Below are positions 7,177 to 16,900 of a stretch of DNA of 40,571 nucleotides, piece after piece (the first letter of the stretch is position 1; each line of letters begins with the position of its first letter). The stretch is from Gomphosphaeria aponina SAG 52.96 = DSM 107014. Its GTDB lineage: Bacteria > Cyanobacteriota > Cyanobacteriia > Cyanobacteriales > Gomphosphaeriaceae. Below the pieces are notes generated by a model. The model made no database searches, was not told where the DNA came from, and worked only from the letters and a program-made list of their open reading frames with translations. Both the position numbers and the translations under genes were made by a program. The stretch lies in NCBI GenBank assembly GCA_016903655.1, contig JADQBC010000015.1, positions 1-40,571 of the forward strand. The letters run 5' to 3'.

Positions 7177-7911
7177 CTACTCAACCAGGCAGGACTGAGA
7201 GTTAGAATTAACCCCAGTTACCTTAACCTCGAGCTGGAAATTATCTTGCCATTTCCCCATATAATATAACAAACCATATATAAACACTATTATGCCCATC
7301 ATTTCCATCACTTCTTCCAGATTAGCGATCAAAGCATAAACTATATTTTGTTTACCTTGCAAGTGGGCATACAAACCGCCTACCATTTCCATTCCCAAAG
7401 CTCCACCTATATATAACATTGCTGCTAACATAAAATGGAAACGCGATCGCTTTGGCAAATGTTGAGTAAATTTCCAGTATTTTTTCAGAAAAATCACCAC
7501 CACAATTATCCCAGGAATTACCCAAACAGAATAAAAAATTCCTGGCAAGTTTAAAGCTTTTCTCAAGTCAGGAATAATCAGGATTTCATGGATACTTAAA
7601 ACCTCATCAATTGCCAGAAAAACAAATATCTTTGCCAGCAATTTCCACTGAGGATAAAAACGATTATGCTCCAAAGCTTTCCCCAGAGCGATCGCCCTCA
7701 ATAAAAAAGAAGCAAAACCCAACATTAAAGCAGAATACCAAGTAGGAAAATTCATTTCCCGATCCAAATTTAGCATTTTTGTCCACTCTGGGTTATAGCC
7801 AAACACATAATTCCCAGTGGCAAAAATTACACTAAGTATTGTTAGTACGACAACACCCAGAGTTAAGCGTTTAGCAATATTTAAAGGAGAAATAGCAAGA
7901 TTAAATTTCAT
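7177..7911 (-). CDS. Multispanning membrane protein with membrane-embedded acidic/His motifs
   Basis: A 244-residue protein with about six hydrophobic segments (around 15-37, 58-76, 92-108, 124-142, 158-182 and 195-217). Not recognised. Charged residues fall within or next to the membrane segments: D102-E103 and H108-E109 (IDEVLSIHE), E175 (GMEMVGG), and E199, E200 and E203 (NLEEVMEM). This pattern could be a metal site, but no named family is claimed. It lies 37 bp downstream of the GT39-like gene on the same strand and may be co-transcribed with it. It converges with the Crp/Fnr gene across 5 bp. Confidence 0.75.
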   Translation of the reverse strand: MKFNLAISPLNIAKRLTLGVVVLTILSVIFATGNYVFGYNPEWTKMLNLDREMNFPTWYSALMLGFASFLLRAIALGKALEHNRFYPQWKLLAKIFVFLAIDEVLSIHEILIIPDLRKALNLPGIFYSVWVIPGIIVVVIFLKKYWKFTQHLPKRSRFHFMLAAMLYIGGALGMEMVGGLYAHLQGKQNIVYALIANLEEVMEMMGIIVFIYGLLYYMGKWQDNFQLEVKVTGVNSNSQSCLVE

Positions 7912-7948
7912 TTATTATTAAAGTTGATGGTTCATTGTTGATGATTTA

Positions 7949-9622
7949 TTATCCACAATGATAAAGTCGAACCCGATAACCATTATGATTAGATTTAAGA
8001 GAATCTCCCCAACAATTTAAAGCTTCTAAATCATCACTATCAGCATTTAAATTTACCCCCCACAGGTCTAAAGGTCGCTGAATCTTATTCAAAGTTTTTT
8101 GTAAAACATCAGGAGTTTCCAAACCAGCATAATTATTTTTATCAAGCAAGATAAAAGAAGGAGGTTGAAGCTGTTGACGTTGAAACTCAAAACCCACTCC
8201 AATTAAAGAGCGAAGTTCGGCATGAGTTTTATAGGTAGTAGCAATTAAAACAGGCACTTTAGAGTTAGCTTGTATTTGGGAAATCAACAGATCGGCCCGT
8301 TGATTTTTTTGATAGCCATAGTTAGTAACTACTGTTATTCCTCCCAATAATCCCATCAAAAGTACACCCACCACAACTTGCTTACCCCTTGCTTTTAGGG
8401 AAAAGTGTAAGAGATTTTTCATCCCTTTTATTTCCTGCCAACAAATAGCAAGAGCAGCAGCCAGTAGAACTATAATAACGGGAAAATAGACAAAATGATA
8501 ACGAGCAGCCAAAGATAAATCTTTACCCATTACATAGATAATAATCAGGAAAAGAGCGATCGCCCCTCCCAGAAATCCCACCAACACCGACATAGAGTTA
8601 GTAGATTTCATTTGCCCTTTCAACCCACCTATTACCCCAGGGGCTACCCAAACTAAAACCAGTAATAATATTAAACCCGATAAAATAGTCACAACTAAAG
8701 GTCGTCCTTCTACAGGCAATAAAAATACCATCGTAATCCACCAAGCCAACAAACGGGGGATGGGTGTCCAAATTTCATCGAGCGCGTAGCTAGTTTCAAT
8801 CCAGTCTGTGAGTTCCTGCTCCGAAACACCTAGAATTACTGGCAGCCAGACTAAACAGCCAATAGCAGTTCCCGCAGCAACTGCATAAATGCGTCGCCAA
8901 TACCCAGTCCAGTGAAAATCTCGCCACCAAAACCAACCGATTACTAAACCTTCTGCATAGATTACCAGGAAAAAAAAATAATGGGTGGCCACACCTAAAC
9001 TATTGGCGATCGCCCAGACACAACCTACCCAGACAGGCAGATTTTTTTTACTTTCAAGAAACCTCGTAGCCACCACCAAACAACTGAGAGAAGCGATAAT
9101 CCATAAAATAGTTAGAGTGTAATGTCGCGCTTCTTGGGCTAGATAGATACCATAGGGAGAAACCGCCATCAGTGCAGCAGCCATTTGAGCAACGTCACGG
9201 GAACGGAAAGTTAACCAGCCAAAACCAAACAGAGCAGGAATAGCTGCAGCGCCCAAAATAGCACTAAGCGATCGCCCTTCCCACAGAATATCCCCCACAG
9301 AAACAACTTTCAGCCAGAAATGGGTTAACACAAAGTACAGTGGCGGATGATTACTCTCACTCATTAAACGAGTTATCACAGTAGCGGGGCTAGTTTCTCC
9401 AGACACAGCCACAGGTAATAAAAGCGTATCCAAACTAATTACTTGGTCTAAGGGTACAGCCAAAAACCCATTACCCAAACTAAACCCCAAAGTAGATATT
9501 TCTATACTAGAGGGAGACTTATCTCCCAAATTAGTGAAGCGCAGACCAATACCCAATGTTAGCCAACCCAATAATCCTACAATATGTAACCAGTTACCTC
9601 TATTTTGTTCTTTGTCAATCAT
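7949..9622 (-). CDS. GT39-like membrane glycosyltransferase (ArnT/PMT type)
   Basis: A 557-residue protein with roughly eleven hydrophobic segments. The first segment is followed by a long loop containing SNHPPLYFVLTHFW, the acidic/His-Pro-Pro region typical of lipid-linked-sugar transferases of the PMT_2 superfamily, and then SPYGIYLAQEARHYTL. These enzymes use polyprenyl-phosphate sugars as donors and act on the outer face of the cytoplasmic membrane. The C-terminal ~130 residues are soluble (periplasmic in related proteins). The substrate cannot be deduced. It probably forms a two-gene unit with the gene at 7177-7911. Confidence 0.8.
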   Translation of the reverse strand: MIDKEQNRGNWLHIVGLLGWLTLGIGLRFTNLGDKSPSSIEISTLGFSLGNGFLAVPLDQVISLDTLLLPVAVSGETSPATVITRLMSESNHPPLYFVLTHFWLKVVSVGDILWEGRSLSAILGAAAIPALFGFGWLTFRSRDVAQMAAALMAVSPYGIYLAQEARHYTLTILWIIASLSCLVVATRFLESKKNLPVWVGCVWAIANSLGVATHYFFFLVIYAEGLVIGWFWWRDFHWTGYWRRIYAVAAGTAIGCLVWLPVILGVSEQELTDWIETSYALDEIWTPIPRLLAWWITMVFLLPVEGRPLVVTILSGLILLLVLVWVAPGVIGGLKGQMKSTNSMSVLVGFLGGAIALFLIIIYVMGKDLSLAARYHFVYFPVIIVLLAAALAICWQEIKGMKNLLHFSLKARGKQVVVGVLLMGLLGGITVVTNYGYQKNQRADLLISQIQANSKVPVLIATTYKTHAELRSLIGVGFEFQRQQLQPPSFILLDKNNYAGLETPDVLQKTLNKIQRPLDLWGVNLNADSDDLEALNCWGDSLKSNHNGYRVRLYHCG

Positions 9623-10169
9623 GTTTTTTAATTTACTTAGAGTTTTAAACAGGCATCCCTAGAATATGCTGGTTATTGAAGCGAACCATGTTTGCTTTGT
9701 AGTTAGTATAATCCTTGATACAAGCTTGGGGAGTGCAAAATGCCCTGACTTTTGTTTGGTAAACCCGTGAGAAGCAATTTTATAACTATTTTTGCCCTTC
9801 TTGTGTAACTTCATCAGTAATTTAAGGGGCTATTTTCCCAAAAATAAATAGGGTGGCTAGAATGTTGTGCTTGGGCAAAATCTCAAAAATTGCTGGTAAA
9901 CTCAATTTAACTCCCTGTAAACTTTAAAGTACAATTACTACATTGATTCTTGGTGGTTTAACCAACTGCTTATCTTGCTAGATAAAATGCTTCAAGCATA
10001 CATAAATAAGATTTGAGGCATTAAACCTAAAAAAATATATTTGGGGAGTTAGAACTTTTGCTATTATTACTTATATTGGTTTCTTCCCTTACTCGGAAAG
10101 ATTTTGAACAAAAATCCAACAAATTAGCCAATAGCAAGACAAAGAATTAGCAAATTTTGAGGAAACGAG
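9623..10169. other. Non-coding spacer between divergent glycosyltransferase genes
   Basis: 547 bp of AT-rich sequence without an open frame longer than about 35 codons, without strong hairpins and without any of the repeat families seen elsewhere in the window. It must contain the promoters of the divergent genes at 9622 and 10170, but I cannot place them convincingly. Confidence 0.6.
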
Positions 10170-11477
10170 ATGCAAACCGAAGAGCTAGTTAATTTAACCA
10201 AAAACTACGAGCCAAACTCACTGCGTATTCTAATTGTTGCTGAACACGCTTCGCTAGAATTTGGCGGTGAAGCTGCTTTACCCCTTCACTATTTTCAACT
10301 TTTACGGCGTAGAAACATAGAAACTTGGTTAATTGTCCATGAAAGAACTAAAAGTGAATTAGAAAAAACTTTTCCTCAAGAGCAAGACCGTATTTTTTAT
10401 ATTAAAGATACTTTTTGGCATCGTTTACTGTGGCAATTAGGGAAACCTCTGCCCCAAAAAATATCATACATTACTTTCGGGTTATTATTAAGAATAATAA
10501 CTCAAATTAATCAACGTAAATTAGCAAAAAAGTTAGTTAAAGAAAAACAAATTGAGCTGATTCACCAACCTATTCCTGTTTCACCCAAAGAACCATCATT
10601 ATTATATAATATGGGAGTGCCAGTAGTTATTGGCCCCATGAATGGCGGCATGAATTATCCCCCTGGTTTTCAAGCAATGGATAGTAAATGGGTTTCTCAA
10701 ACAATAGTTATTGGTCGCTTGTTTGCTAACTTTGTTAATCGCTTAATTCCTGGAAAATATCAAGCAACAACCTTATTAGTTGCTAATTCTCGTACTCGGG
10801 ATGCTTTACCTAGTATTGTGCAGCCAAACAAAATTATAGAATTAGTAGAAAATGGAGTTGATTTATCCATTTGGGAAGCTCCTGAGCATCATTGTTCAAA
10901 TGATATAATCAGATTTGTTTTTGTAGGCAGACTGGTAGATTGGAAAGCAGTTGATTTACTATTACTAGCTGTAAAAAAAGCTCTTGAAACTACTCCTCTA
11001 AAATTAGATATTATCGGGGATGGTGATGAAAAGAAAAATTTAGAAGCGCAAGTTATTAAGTTAGATTTAAGCACTCATGTTAATTTTTTAGGTTGGTTGT
11101 CTCAAAAAGAATGCGCTCAACATTTACAACAATCTTCTTGTTTGATTTTACCCAGTCTATATGAATGTGGCGGAGCTGTGGTTTTAGAAGCCATGGCAAT
11201 GGGTATTCCTGTAATTGCTACTAATTGGGGGGGACCTGCTGATTATTTAGATGAAAATTGTGGCATTTTAGTCGAACCAAAATCACCTCAAACTTTTATT
11301 GATGGTTTGGCAAATGCTATGATTAAATTAGCCCAAAATCCTGAAATGTGTCAAAACATGGGACAATCAGGTTATAAAAAGGTGAGAGAACAATTCGATT
11401 GGGAGAAGAAAATTGATAAAATTCTAGAAATTTACAATGAAAGTATAAAAATTTTTAAAAACGGAGAAGCTAGTTAA
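10170..11477 (+). CDS. GT4-family glycosyltransferase
   Basis: A 435-residue soluble GT-B enzyme that transfers a sugar from a nucleotide donor. The C-terminal half has the donor-binding pattern: FVFVGRLVDWKAVDLLL, IIGDGDE, VNFLGWLS, and the E-x7-E motif in YECGGAVVLEAMAMG followed by GGPADY. The N-terminal half contains the acceptor-domain glycines (EFGGEAAL). AGGA lies 7 bp before the ATG. It heads a plus-strand series with the sulfotransferase and epimerase, separated from them by 231 bp containing a transposon-end remnant. It is probably an exopolysaccharide or O-antigen-type enzyme. Confidence 0.88.
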   Translation: MQTEELVNLTKNYEPNSLRILIVAEHASLEFGGEAALPLHYFQLLRRRNIETWLIVHERTKSELEKTFPQEQDRIFYIKDTFWHRLLWQLGKPLPQKISYITFGLLLRIITQINQRKLAKKLVKEKQIELIHQPIPVSPKEPSLLYNMGVPVVIGPMNGGMNYPPGFQAMDSKWVSQTIVIGRLFANFVNRLIPGKYQATTLLVANSRTRDALPSIVQPNKIIELVENGVDLSIWEAPEHHCSNDIIRFVFVGRLVDWKAVDLLLLAVKKALETTPLKLDIIGDGDEKKNLEAQVIKLDLSTHVNFLGWLSQKECAQHLQQSSCLILPSLYECGGAVVLEAMAMGIPVIATNWGGPADYLDENCGILVEPKSPQTFIDGLANAMIKLAQNPEMCQNMGQSGYKKVREQFDWEKKIDKILEIYNESIKIFKNGEAS

Positions 11478-11515
11478 ATATTCAATTATAATACTTAAAA
11501 CTACAATCAAATTTA

Positions 11516-11611
11516 AAGGGCGATCGCCAGATAGAAATTGTCCAAGAAACGCTTAAACAGTAGTCGATAAAACCAAAATCCCCCGCTATACTGTAAGATT
11601 AGCGGTGGGAG
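11516..11611 (+). mobile_element. Possible IS200/IS605 tnpB right-end remnant
   Basis: The plus strand reads GDRQIEIVQETLKQ then a stop at 11561-11563, resembling the last residues of a TnpB protein. It is followed by an imperfect stem with arms CCCCCGCTA (11580-11588) and TAGCGGTGGGAG (11600-11611), of the kind found at TnpB-element right ends. No transposase body remains. Recognition is from memory of such ends and is tentative. Confidence 0.4.
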
Positions 11612-11708
11612 TATCAACAAAGAACCGCTCAACCAAAAATTTCAGGAAACACTTAGTAACTAAAAACCATCCCTAGTTCAGAAAATTATAACAATTGATT
11701 AAGAAAAA

Positions 11709-12524
11709 ATGAAACCGAATTATCTTGTTATTGGTGCTGCAAAATCAGGTACAACTACCCTCTGTGAATTGCTAGGAAGACACCCAGAAGTTTATATGTA
11801 CTTCCTAAAAGAGGTACACTTTTTTGATTTATATTATAATCGTGGCTTTAAATGGTATGAAGCAAAATTCAATCCACCAGCAGGTGTAAAAGCTGTTGGC
11901 GAAGGCACCCCTTACGCTGATGGTAATCAAAAACACCTCCAGCGCATTGCTGAATATCTTCCCGAAGCAAAATTAATTTACATAGTCCGTCACCCAATTG
12001 AGCGCATAGAGTCAAATTATGTACAATTAATTGATAATAATCACGACTTCACGAGTTTGACAAACGCCATAGAAACTTGCCCTAAATTAGTAGAAGCTAG
12101 TCTTTATTGGGCGAGGATTAATGATTTCTGGAAATACTATCCACAGGACAAAATCTTAGTACTCTTTGTAGAAGATTTATATAGAGATAGCCTTTCCGTA
12201 CTCAAGAATTGTTTTGATTTTCTGGGAGTAGATTCAACAGTTAAAATTGATAATTCCTCCGTACAACTTAATACCCGCTCTCAAAGAGCAACTGATATAC
12301 CCTTGCTGAGATGGCTGAGGAAGCAGCCATATTTTAATGATGTCAAATGGGCTTTACCCTATGGGTTAATCCAAAAAGTAAAACCTTTACTCCGAAAACC
12401 AATCCAAAAAATTGATCTGACATGGGAAAAATCAGTGCGGGAAAAGGTTATTGCTCAGGTAACTGAAGACACGAAGCAATTTCTCAATTTCTATGGCAAA
12501 CCAGAAGATTACTGGAAATTTTGA
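11709..12524 (+). CDS. Sulfotransferase (PAPS-dependent)
   Basis: A 271-residue cytosolic enzyme that moves a sulfate group from 3'-phosphoadenylyl sulfate to a hydroxyl or amine. The 5'-phosphosulfate loop is at the N-terminus (GAAKSGTTTLCELLGRHP, residues ~8-25), and the 3'-phosphate-binding segment is YIVRHPIERIESNY (~98-111), with the expected Arg and Ser. The length fits the bacterial sulfotransferase fold. It lies between a glycosyltransferase and a nucleotide-sugar epimerase, so a saccharide acceptor is the natural inference. The epimerase starts 42 bp downstream, suggesting co-transcription. The Shine-Dalgarno sequence is weak. Confidence 0.88.
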   Translation: MKPNYLVIGAAKSGTTTLCELLGRHPEVYMYFLKEVHFFDLYYNRGFKWYEAKFNPPAGVKAVGEGTPYADGNQKHLQRIAEYLPEAKLIYIVRHPIERIESNYVQLIDNNHDFTSLTNAIETCPKLVEASLYWARINDFWKYYPQDKILVLFVEDLYRDSLSVLKNCFDFLGVDSTVKIDNSSVQLNTRSQRATDIPLLRWLRKQPYFNDVKWALPYGLIQKVKPLLRKPIQKIDLTWEKSVREKVIAQVTEDTKQFLNFYGKPEDYWKF

Positions 12525-12566
12525 AGAAAAAGATTCAGAGGAAAAAACGGAGATTGAAAATTAACA

Positions 12567-13580
12567 ATGACAAAAATTTTAGTCACAGGGGTTGCAGGAT
12601 TTATTGGATTTCATTTAGCTCACAACTTATTAACTAGAGGAGAAGAAGTAATTGGTATTGACAACCTCAATGACTATTATGATGTTAACCTCAAAAAAGA
12701 CCGATTAGCAAAACTAGAAACTCAAACTAACTTTCAGTTCCATCAACTAGACTTAGCAGATACACCAGGAATATCAAACTTATTTACTGCTGTTTCTCCA
12801 GAAAAAGTTGCCCATTTAGCCGCCCAAGCAGGAGTGCGTTATTCCCTCACCAACCCCCATGCTTATATTAACAGCAATATTGTGGGGACAATGAATATTT
12901 TAGAGGGCTGTCGTCACTCAAAAATACAACATTTAGTATTTGCTTCCTCTAGTTCGATTTATGGAGCTAACCGCAAACAACCTTTTGCTGTAACAGATAA
13001 TGTGGATCACCCAGTCAGTCTCTACGCTGCAACAAAAAAATCCAATGAATTAATGATTCATTCCTATAGTCATTTATATCAAATACCCGCAACTTGTCTC
13101 CGTTTTTTTACAGTTTATGGACCCTGGGGCCGTCCTGATATGGCCCTATTTCTCTTTACGAAAGCTATCTTAGCAGGAAAACCCATAGATGTATTTAATT
13201 ATGGGAAAATGCGCCGCGATTTTACCTATATTGATGATATTATAGAAGGGGTAGTTCGGATTATTGATAAAACTCCCCAACCTAATCCCAATTGGTCGGC
13301 TTTTAACCCAGAACCTGGCAGCAGTTACGCTCCTTATAAAATCTACAATATTGGCAATAATCAGCCTGTGGAATTGCTAACATTTATTGAGGTTTTAGAA
13401 GCAAGTCTGGGGAAAAAAGCTCTTAAAAATATGCTGCCCCTTCAACTAGAAGATGTACCAGAAACCTACGCGGATATTGAAGAATTAACCAGGGATACTG
13501 GGTTTAAACCCCAAACGCCCATTGAAGTAGGTATTCCCCTTTTTGTTGAGTGGTATCGTTCCTATTATCATCAACTATGA
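12567..13580 (+). CDS. Nucleotide-sugar epimerase, UDP-glucuronate 4-epimerase type
   Basis: A 337-residue extended short-chain dehydrogenase/reductase. The NAD loop TGVAGFIG is at 7-14, a catalytic Ser lies in ASSSSIYG (~127-133), and Y153/K157 form the YxxxK pair (SLYAATKKSNEL). The segment IDNLNDYYDVNLKKDRL after the second strand, together with FFTVYGPWGRPDMA, is characteristic of the UDP-glucuronate/galacturonate epimerase subgroup (CapI/LpsL type) rather than GalE. It would supply a uronic acid precursor for the neighbouring polysaccharide enzymes. It follows the sulfotransferase by 42 bp. Confidence 0.88.
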   Translation: MTKILVTGVAGFIGFHLAHNLLTRGEEVIGIDNLNDYYDVNLKKDRLAKLETQTNFQFHQLDLADTPGISNLFTAVSPEKVAHLAAQAGVRYSLTNPHAYINSNIVGTMNILEGCRHSKIQHLVFASSSSIYGANRKQPFAVTDNVDHPVSLYAATKKSNELMIHSYSHLYQIPATCLRFFTVYGPWGRPDMALFLFTKAILAGKPIDVFNYGKMRRDFTYIDDIIEGVVRIIDKTPQPNPNWSAFNPEPGSSYAPYKIYNIGNNQPVELLTFIEVLEASLGKKALKNMLPLQLEDVPETYADIEELTRDTGFKPQTPIEVGIPLFVEWYRSYYHQL

Positions 13581-13826
13581 TGGACATGATTCAATGAGGA
13601 CTATAATTTAATTACAATAGTCATCGGTGGGAAAATTACCGCTCTGAACAATTCCTCTTGCCAAATTTTTTACCCAGGACTGGGTAAATAAGCAGGATAG
13701 GCTTTTTGTATTTTTTTTGTTATCGAACCCCAATCCCCCCTTGTACAGGCAAAAGTCTGTGACAATTGTTAAACTGTCACTCTCCCTGGCCACAATTTCA
13801 GGTTAAGTGGTTATTATAATGATTGT

Positions 13827-13892
13827 GTGAGGAGGGACAGAAAGTAAAAAGCTCTTGGGGTCGAAACACGGCAAGACTCCCAAGAGCTTTTT
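13827..13892 (+). ncRNA. Candidate small RNA (~66-70 nt)
   Basis: A perfect -10 hexamer TATAAT (13815-13820) would start transcription near 13827. The RNA would have ~20 unpaired bases and end in the 14-bp stem at 13846-13892 with a T-run. No good -35 is visible. The segment GTGTGAGGAG (13825-13834) is the exact complement of CUCCUCACAC, remembered here as the core of the conserved cyanobacterial sRNA Yfr1. Depending on the real start site, part of it may lie outside the RNA. No homologue is known to me. Confidence 0.3.
13846..13892. terminator. Strong bidirectional terminator stem-loop
   Basis: Arms AAAAAGCTCTTGGG (13846-13859) and CCCAAGAGCTTTTT (13879-13892) form a perfect 14-bp stem with a 19-nt loop. 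The A-run and T-run at the ends make it Rho-independent-like on both strands. It lies between convergent genes and ends 12 bp beyond the pixL stop, so it probably terminates the pix operon as well as plus-strand transcription. Confidence 0.8.
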
Positions 13893-13904
13893 GCATGGGT
13901 GATT

Positions 13905-16900
13905 TTAAGCAAAATTCAGTAAGTCGGCAATAGCTGCAAGCAATTCCTGCTCTCCATAGGGTTTAGTCCAGTAGTCTGCTGCTCCTAATTGTTTGGCTAG
14001 TTGTCGATATTGTTTGTTACCTCTGGAAGTTAACATAACGATGGGGGCTTGTGATAGGTCTGGTTGTTTGCGTACTGCTTGGAGAAATTCAAAACCATTC
14101 ATCTGGGGCATTTCTAAATCGCAAATTATGAGGTCAACTTGGACTTTTTGTAACTTTTTAATTGCGTCTATACCATCAAGAGCTTGGATCACTTGATAGC
14201 CTGCTTTTTCCAGGATTAAGGTTAAGCTTTGACGCAAACTGAGTGAGTCATCTACTACTAACAAGGTTTTTCTGCTTTCTGGGAGTAATTCTTGTTTGGG
14301 TTGGGTTGGTAATTTTTGCTTCCTGGGAGTTGGGGTTTGCTCGAGTTGCTGCTCTCTGGTCTTCTCAACTAGGGCGTTACCATCTATTACCAGGGTTAAA
14401 CTGCTATCACTTAAAATACTGCAACCATATACATAAGGAGGTGGGGCAAGGGCGCTGCCTAATGGTCTAATTACTAATTCTTGTTCTCCCAATACTTGAT
14501 CTACTTCTAATCCTAGTAGGCCTTTTTGTCTTCGTAGCAAGAGAATGGGACTATTTGAATCATGGTCTTCACTGTCACCAGGAACACTGCGGCTGTAGTA
14601 AAGCAACCGTGATAGTTTGCGCACTGGTACTGTGAGGTTGTCATTTTCCCCTCGCCAGTGCAGGACTTTTTGCCCTTCAAATCGCTGAATTTCTTCGGAT
14701 TTGGGGATGATGATTTTCTCGATTACATCTGGTAATAATGCGTGGATGATGCCATCGGTACTGACTACCATTAATTTGGCAATACTGAGGGTGAGGGGTA
14801 TTTGCAGGGAAAATGTTGTTCCTTCTTGATAGCTTGATTCGATGGCAATGCTACCTTTTAATGCTTCTAATTGAGAGCGAACTACATCTAAGCCTACGCC
14901 TCTGCCTGATAATTCGCTGACTTTAGCTGAGGTGGAAAATCCTGGTTCAAAGAGGAATTGTAATAGTTGAGATTCGGGAATTTGATGGACTTTGGCACTG
15001 CTGATTAAATTACTTTTAACTGCTTTTTCTTTGATGCGCTCAAAGTTTAATCCTCGTCCATCATCTCGGACTTCAATAATGGTTTTGCTTCCTTGATGAT
15101 AAGCTCTGATTTCAATGTTTCCTATTTCTGATTTGCCTAATTTACTACGTTCTGCTGGGGTTTCTATGCCATGATCAAAGGCATTTCTCACTAAATGGAG
15201 TAGGGGTTCATAAAGTTTTTCGGCAATGGCTTTATCTACTAAAATATGATGACCGCTTAGTTTTAAGTCTGCTTGTTTTTCATATTGACTACAAAACTGG
15301 TCGATCATGGGGGGAAACCGATTTAAAATATTGCCAATGGGTGACATTCTTAAATCTATGAGTTCATCTCGCATCTGAAACAACATCCGTTGCTGTCTTT
15401 TCAAGTTTTGACTCGATTCGGAGGTGAGGACTTTGACTTTTTCTGCTGCTGTTGCTGACTCTGCTATTTCTGCTAAGGCTGATTTTAACAGTAAGGGGAT
15501 TTCTTCTGACTCCTCTTGATGGGAAAATTTCTCAGCATAACTTTCATTTAATTGGTTCACGATCTGCTGATTTTTATTGATTCTTTCGCTTAAATCTTGC
15601 ACTGAGCCTTGAATTTGTTCGTCTTGCAGGGCGGTTTTATTTTGACTAATTAAAAGTTCCCCAACTTGATGATTTAATTCTTCTAGTCCTGCTAAACTTA
15701 CTCGCACTGTCTGGGATACTTTTTCTTTCTTTTGCTGCTGTTTTACTTGGGGTTTTCCCTGTTTTGCTTTTGAGCTGGTTTTCTGCTGCACATATTTTGA
15801 TGGAGTAATGGCTTTTTCTGATAAGGGTAAATCTGCTGCTAAATCATCTGTGCTCATTTTTGGGGTTAAAATGGGTAAGTTTTCTGCCTTGATATTCTCT
15901 ATTTCCATTTCTAGGTAATCGGGAAAAATTAGGCGATCGCTTATGTTAATTAATTCTTGAGCTCCAGGGGATGTTAGCCAGTTTGCTTCTTCTGGGCTGA
16001 TGGGTGGATATTTTTGATACGCTTGATAAATTTGCTGGATTTTCTGTGGTAAAATTGGCTGATTGATGGCGGTAAATTTTGCTACTACATACAGCACTTC
16101 TAGTGTTGTCCAGTAACGGTAGAGGCGGAGACTGGGACTGTCTTGTTGCTCTTTGAGAAACTGGAGAAATTTATACAGCCAATTCTCTAAATATTTGGCT
16201 GGATCTGGTGCTTCTGGATGAGCAATTAGTTGGCTTAAACTTAATTGTGCTAAAGGTATTTCTTGGCAGTGATGAAACCAGCCTATAATACACTTAACTA
16301 TTTTAAAATACAATTCATTGGTTGCTCCCGAATTATTTTGTTGGAGAAATTGGCGCAATTCTTCTAGGGCAGTTTTCAGGGAGTGAGTTTCTGGGATTAA
16401 TTCTTGGTCAAATGCTCCCACGATTAATTCCTGACCGAAATTTTCTTCTAAAAAAGAAAGGGCTTCGCTTTCGTCAAATAATGCTTCATTTTCTACTACT
16501 TTTTCTGCTAGTTTGAGCAGGGTTTCTGAAGGTTTTCCTCCTATTTTCCTTTCCCCTCCTAATACGGCTTTTTGTGCTGCTTGAAAATCATTGAGAGCGG
16601 TTTGAGCAATGAGAATTGTTTCCCCAGGGTTGTGATTTAGTGCGGAGAGGGTGGTGGCGGCGATCGCCTCAAAACCTGGAAGATTTAATGATTCTGCTAA
16701 CCCCACAAATACTTCTACTTTATTGCGTAACACTTCGGCGATTTTAGCCGTTTCTTGAGTGGCTAAAACAGCAGCTATTTCTTCTAATTGCTCTGGTATT
16801 ACTACCTCAAAGAAAGACTGAATTACATCAATGCCTAATTCTTCTGCACTGGGAAAAGCTTCTTGGTTATGCAAAAAATTTCCTAATTTTGCTTCTAACT

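Larger units (their letters stand above)
13581..13904. other. Convergent spacer with putative short transcript and terminator
   Basis: 324 bp between the epimerase (plus) and pixL (minus). It contains a -10-like TATAAT at 13815-13820 and a long stem at 13846-13892, described separately. The rest shows no coding sequence I would support. Confidence 0.6.

Noticed and set aside
9623..10169. Hidden gene or RNA in the long divergent spacer
   Set aside because: No frame beyond ~35 codons, no tRNA-like fold and no strong hairpin found by eye.
13608..13793. Short minus-strand open frame between the epimerase and pixL
   Set aside because: No Shine-Dalgarno sequence, no domain and an unusual composition; probably spacer.
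13800..13892. Yfr1 itself on the minus strand (CTCCTCACAC is present)
   Set aside because: Yfr1 has this motif between two stems, the second being its terminator. Here, after the motif in the minus direction, no terminator stem follows and no promoter precedes the first stem.
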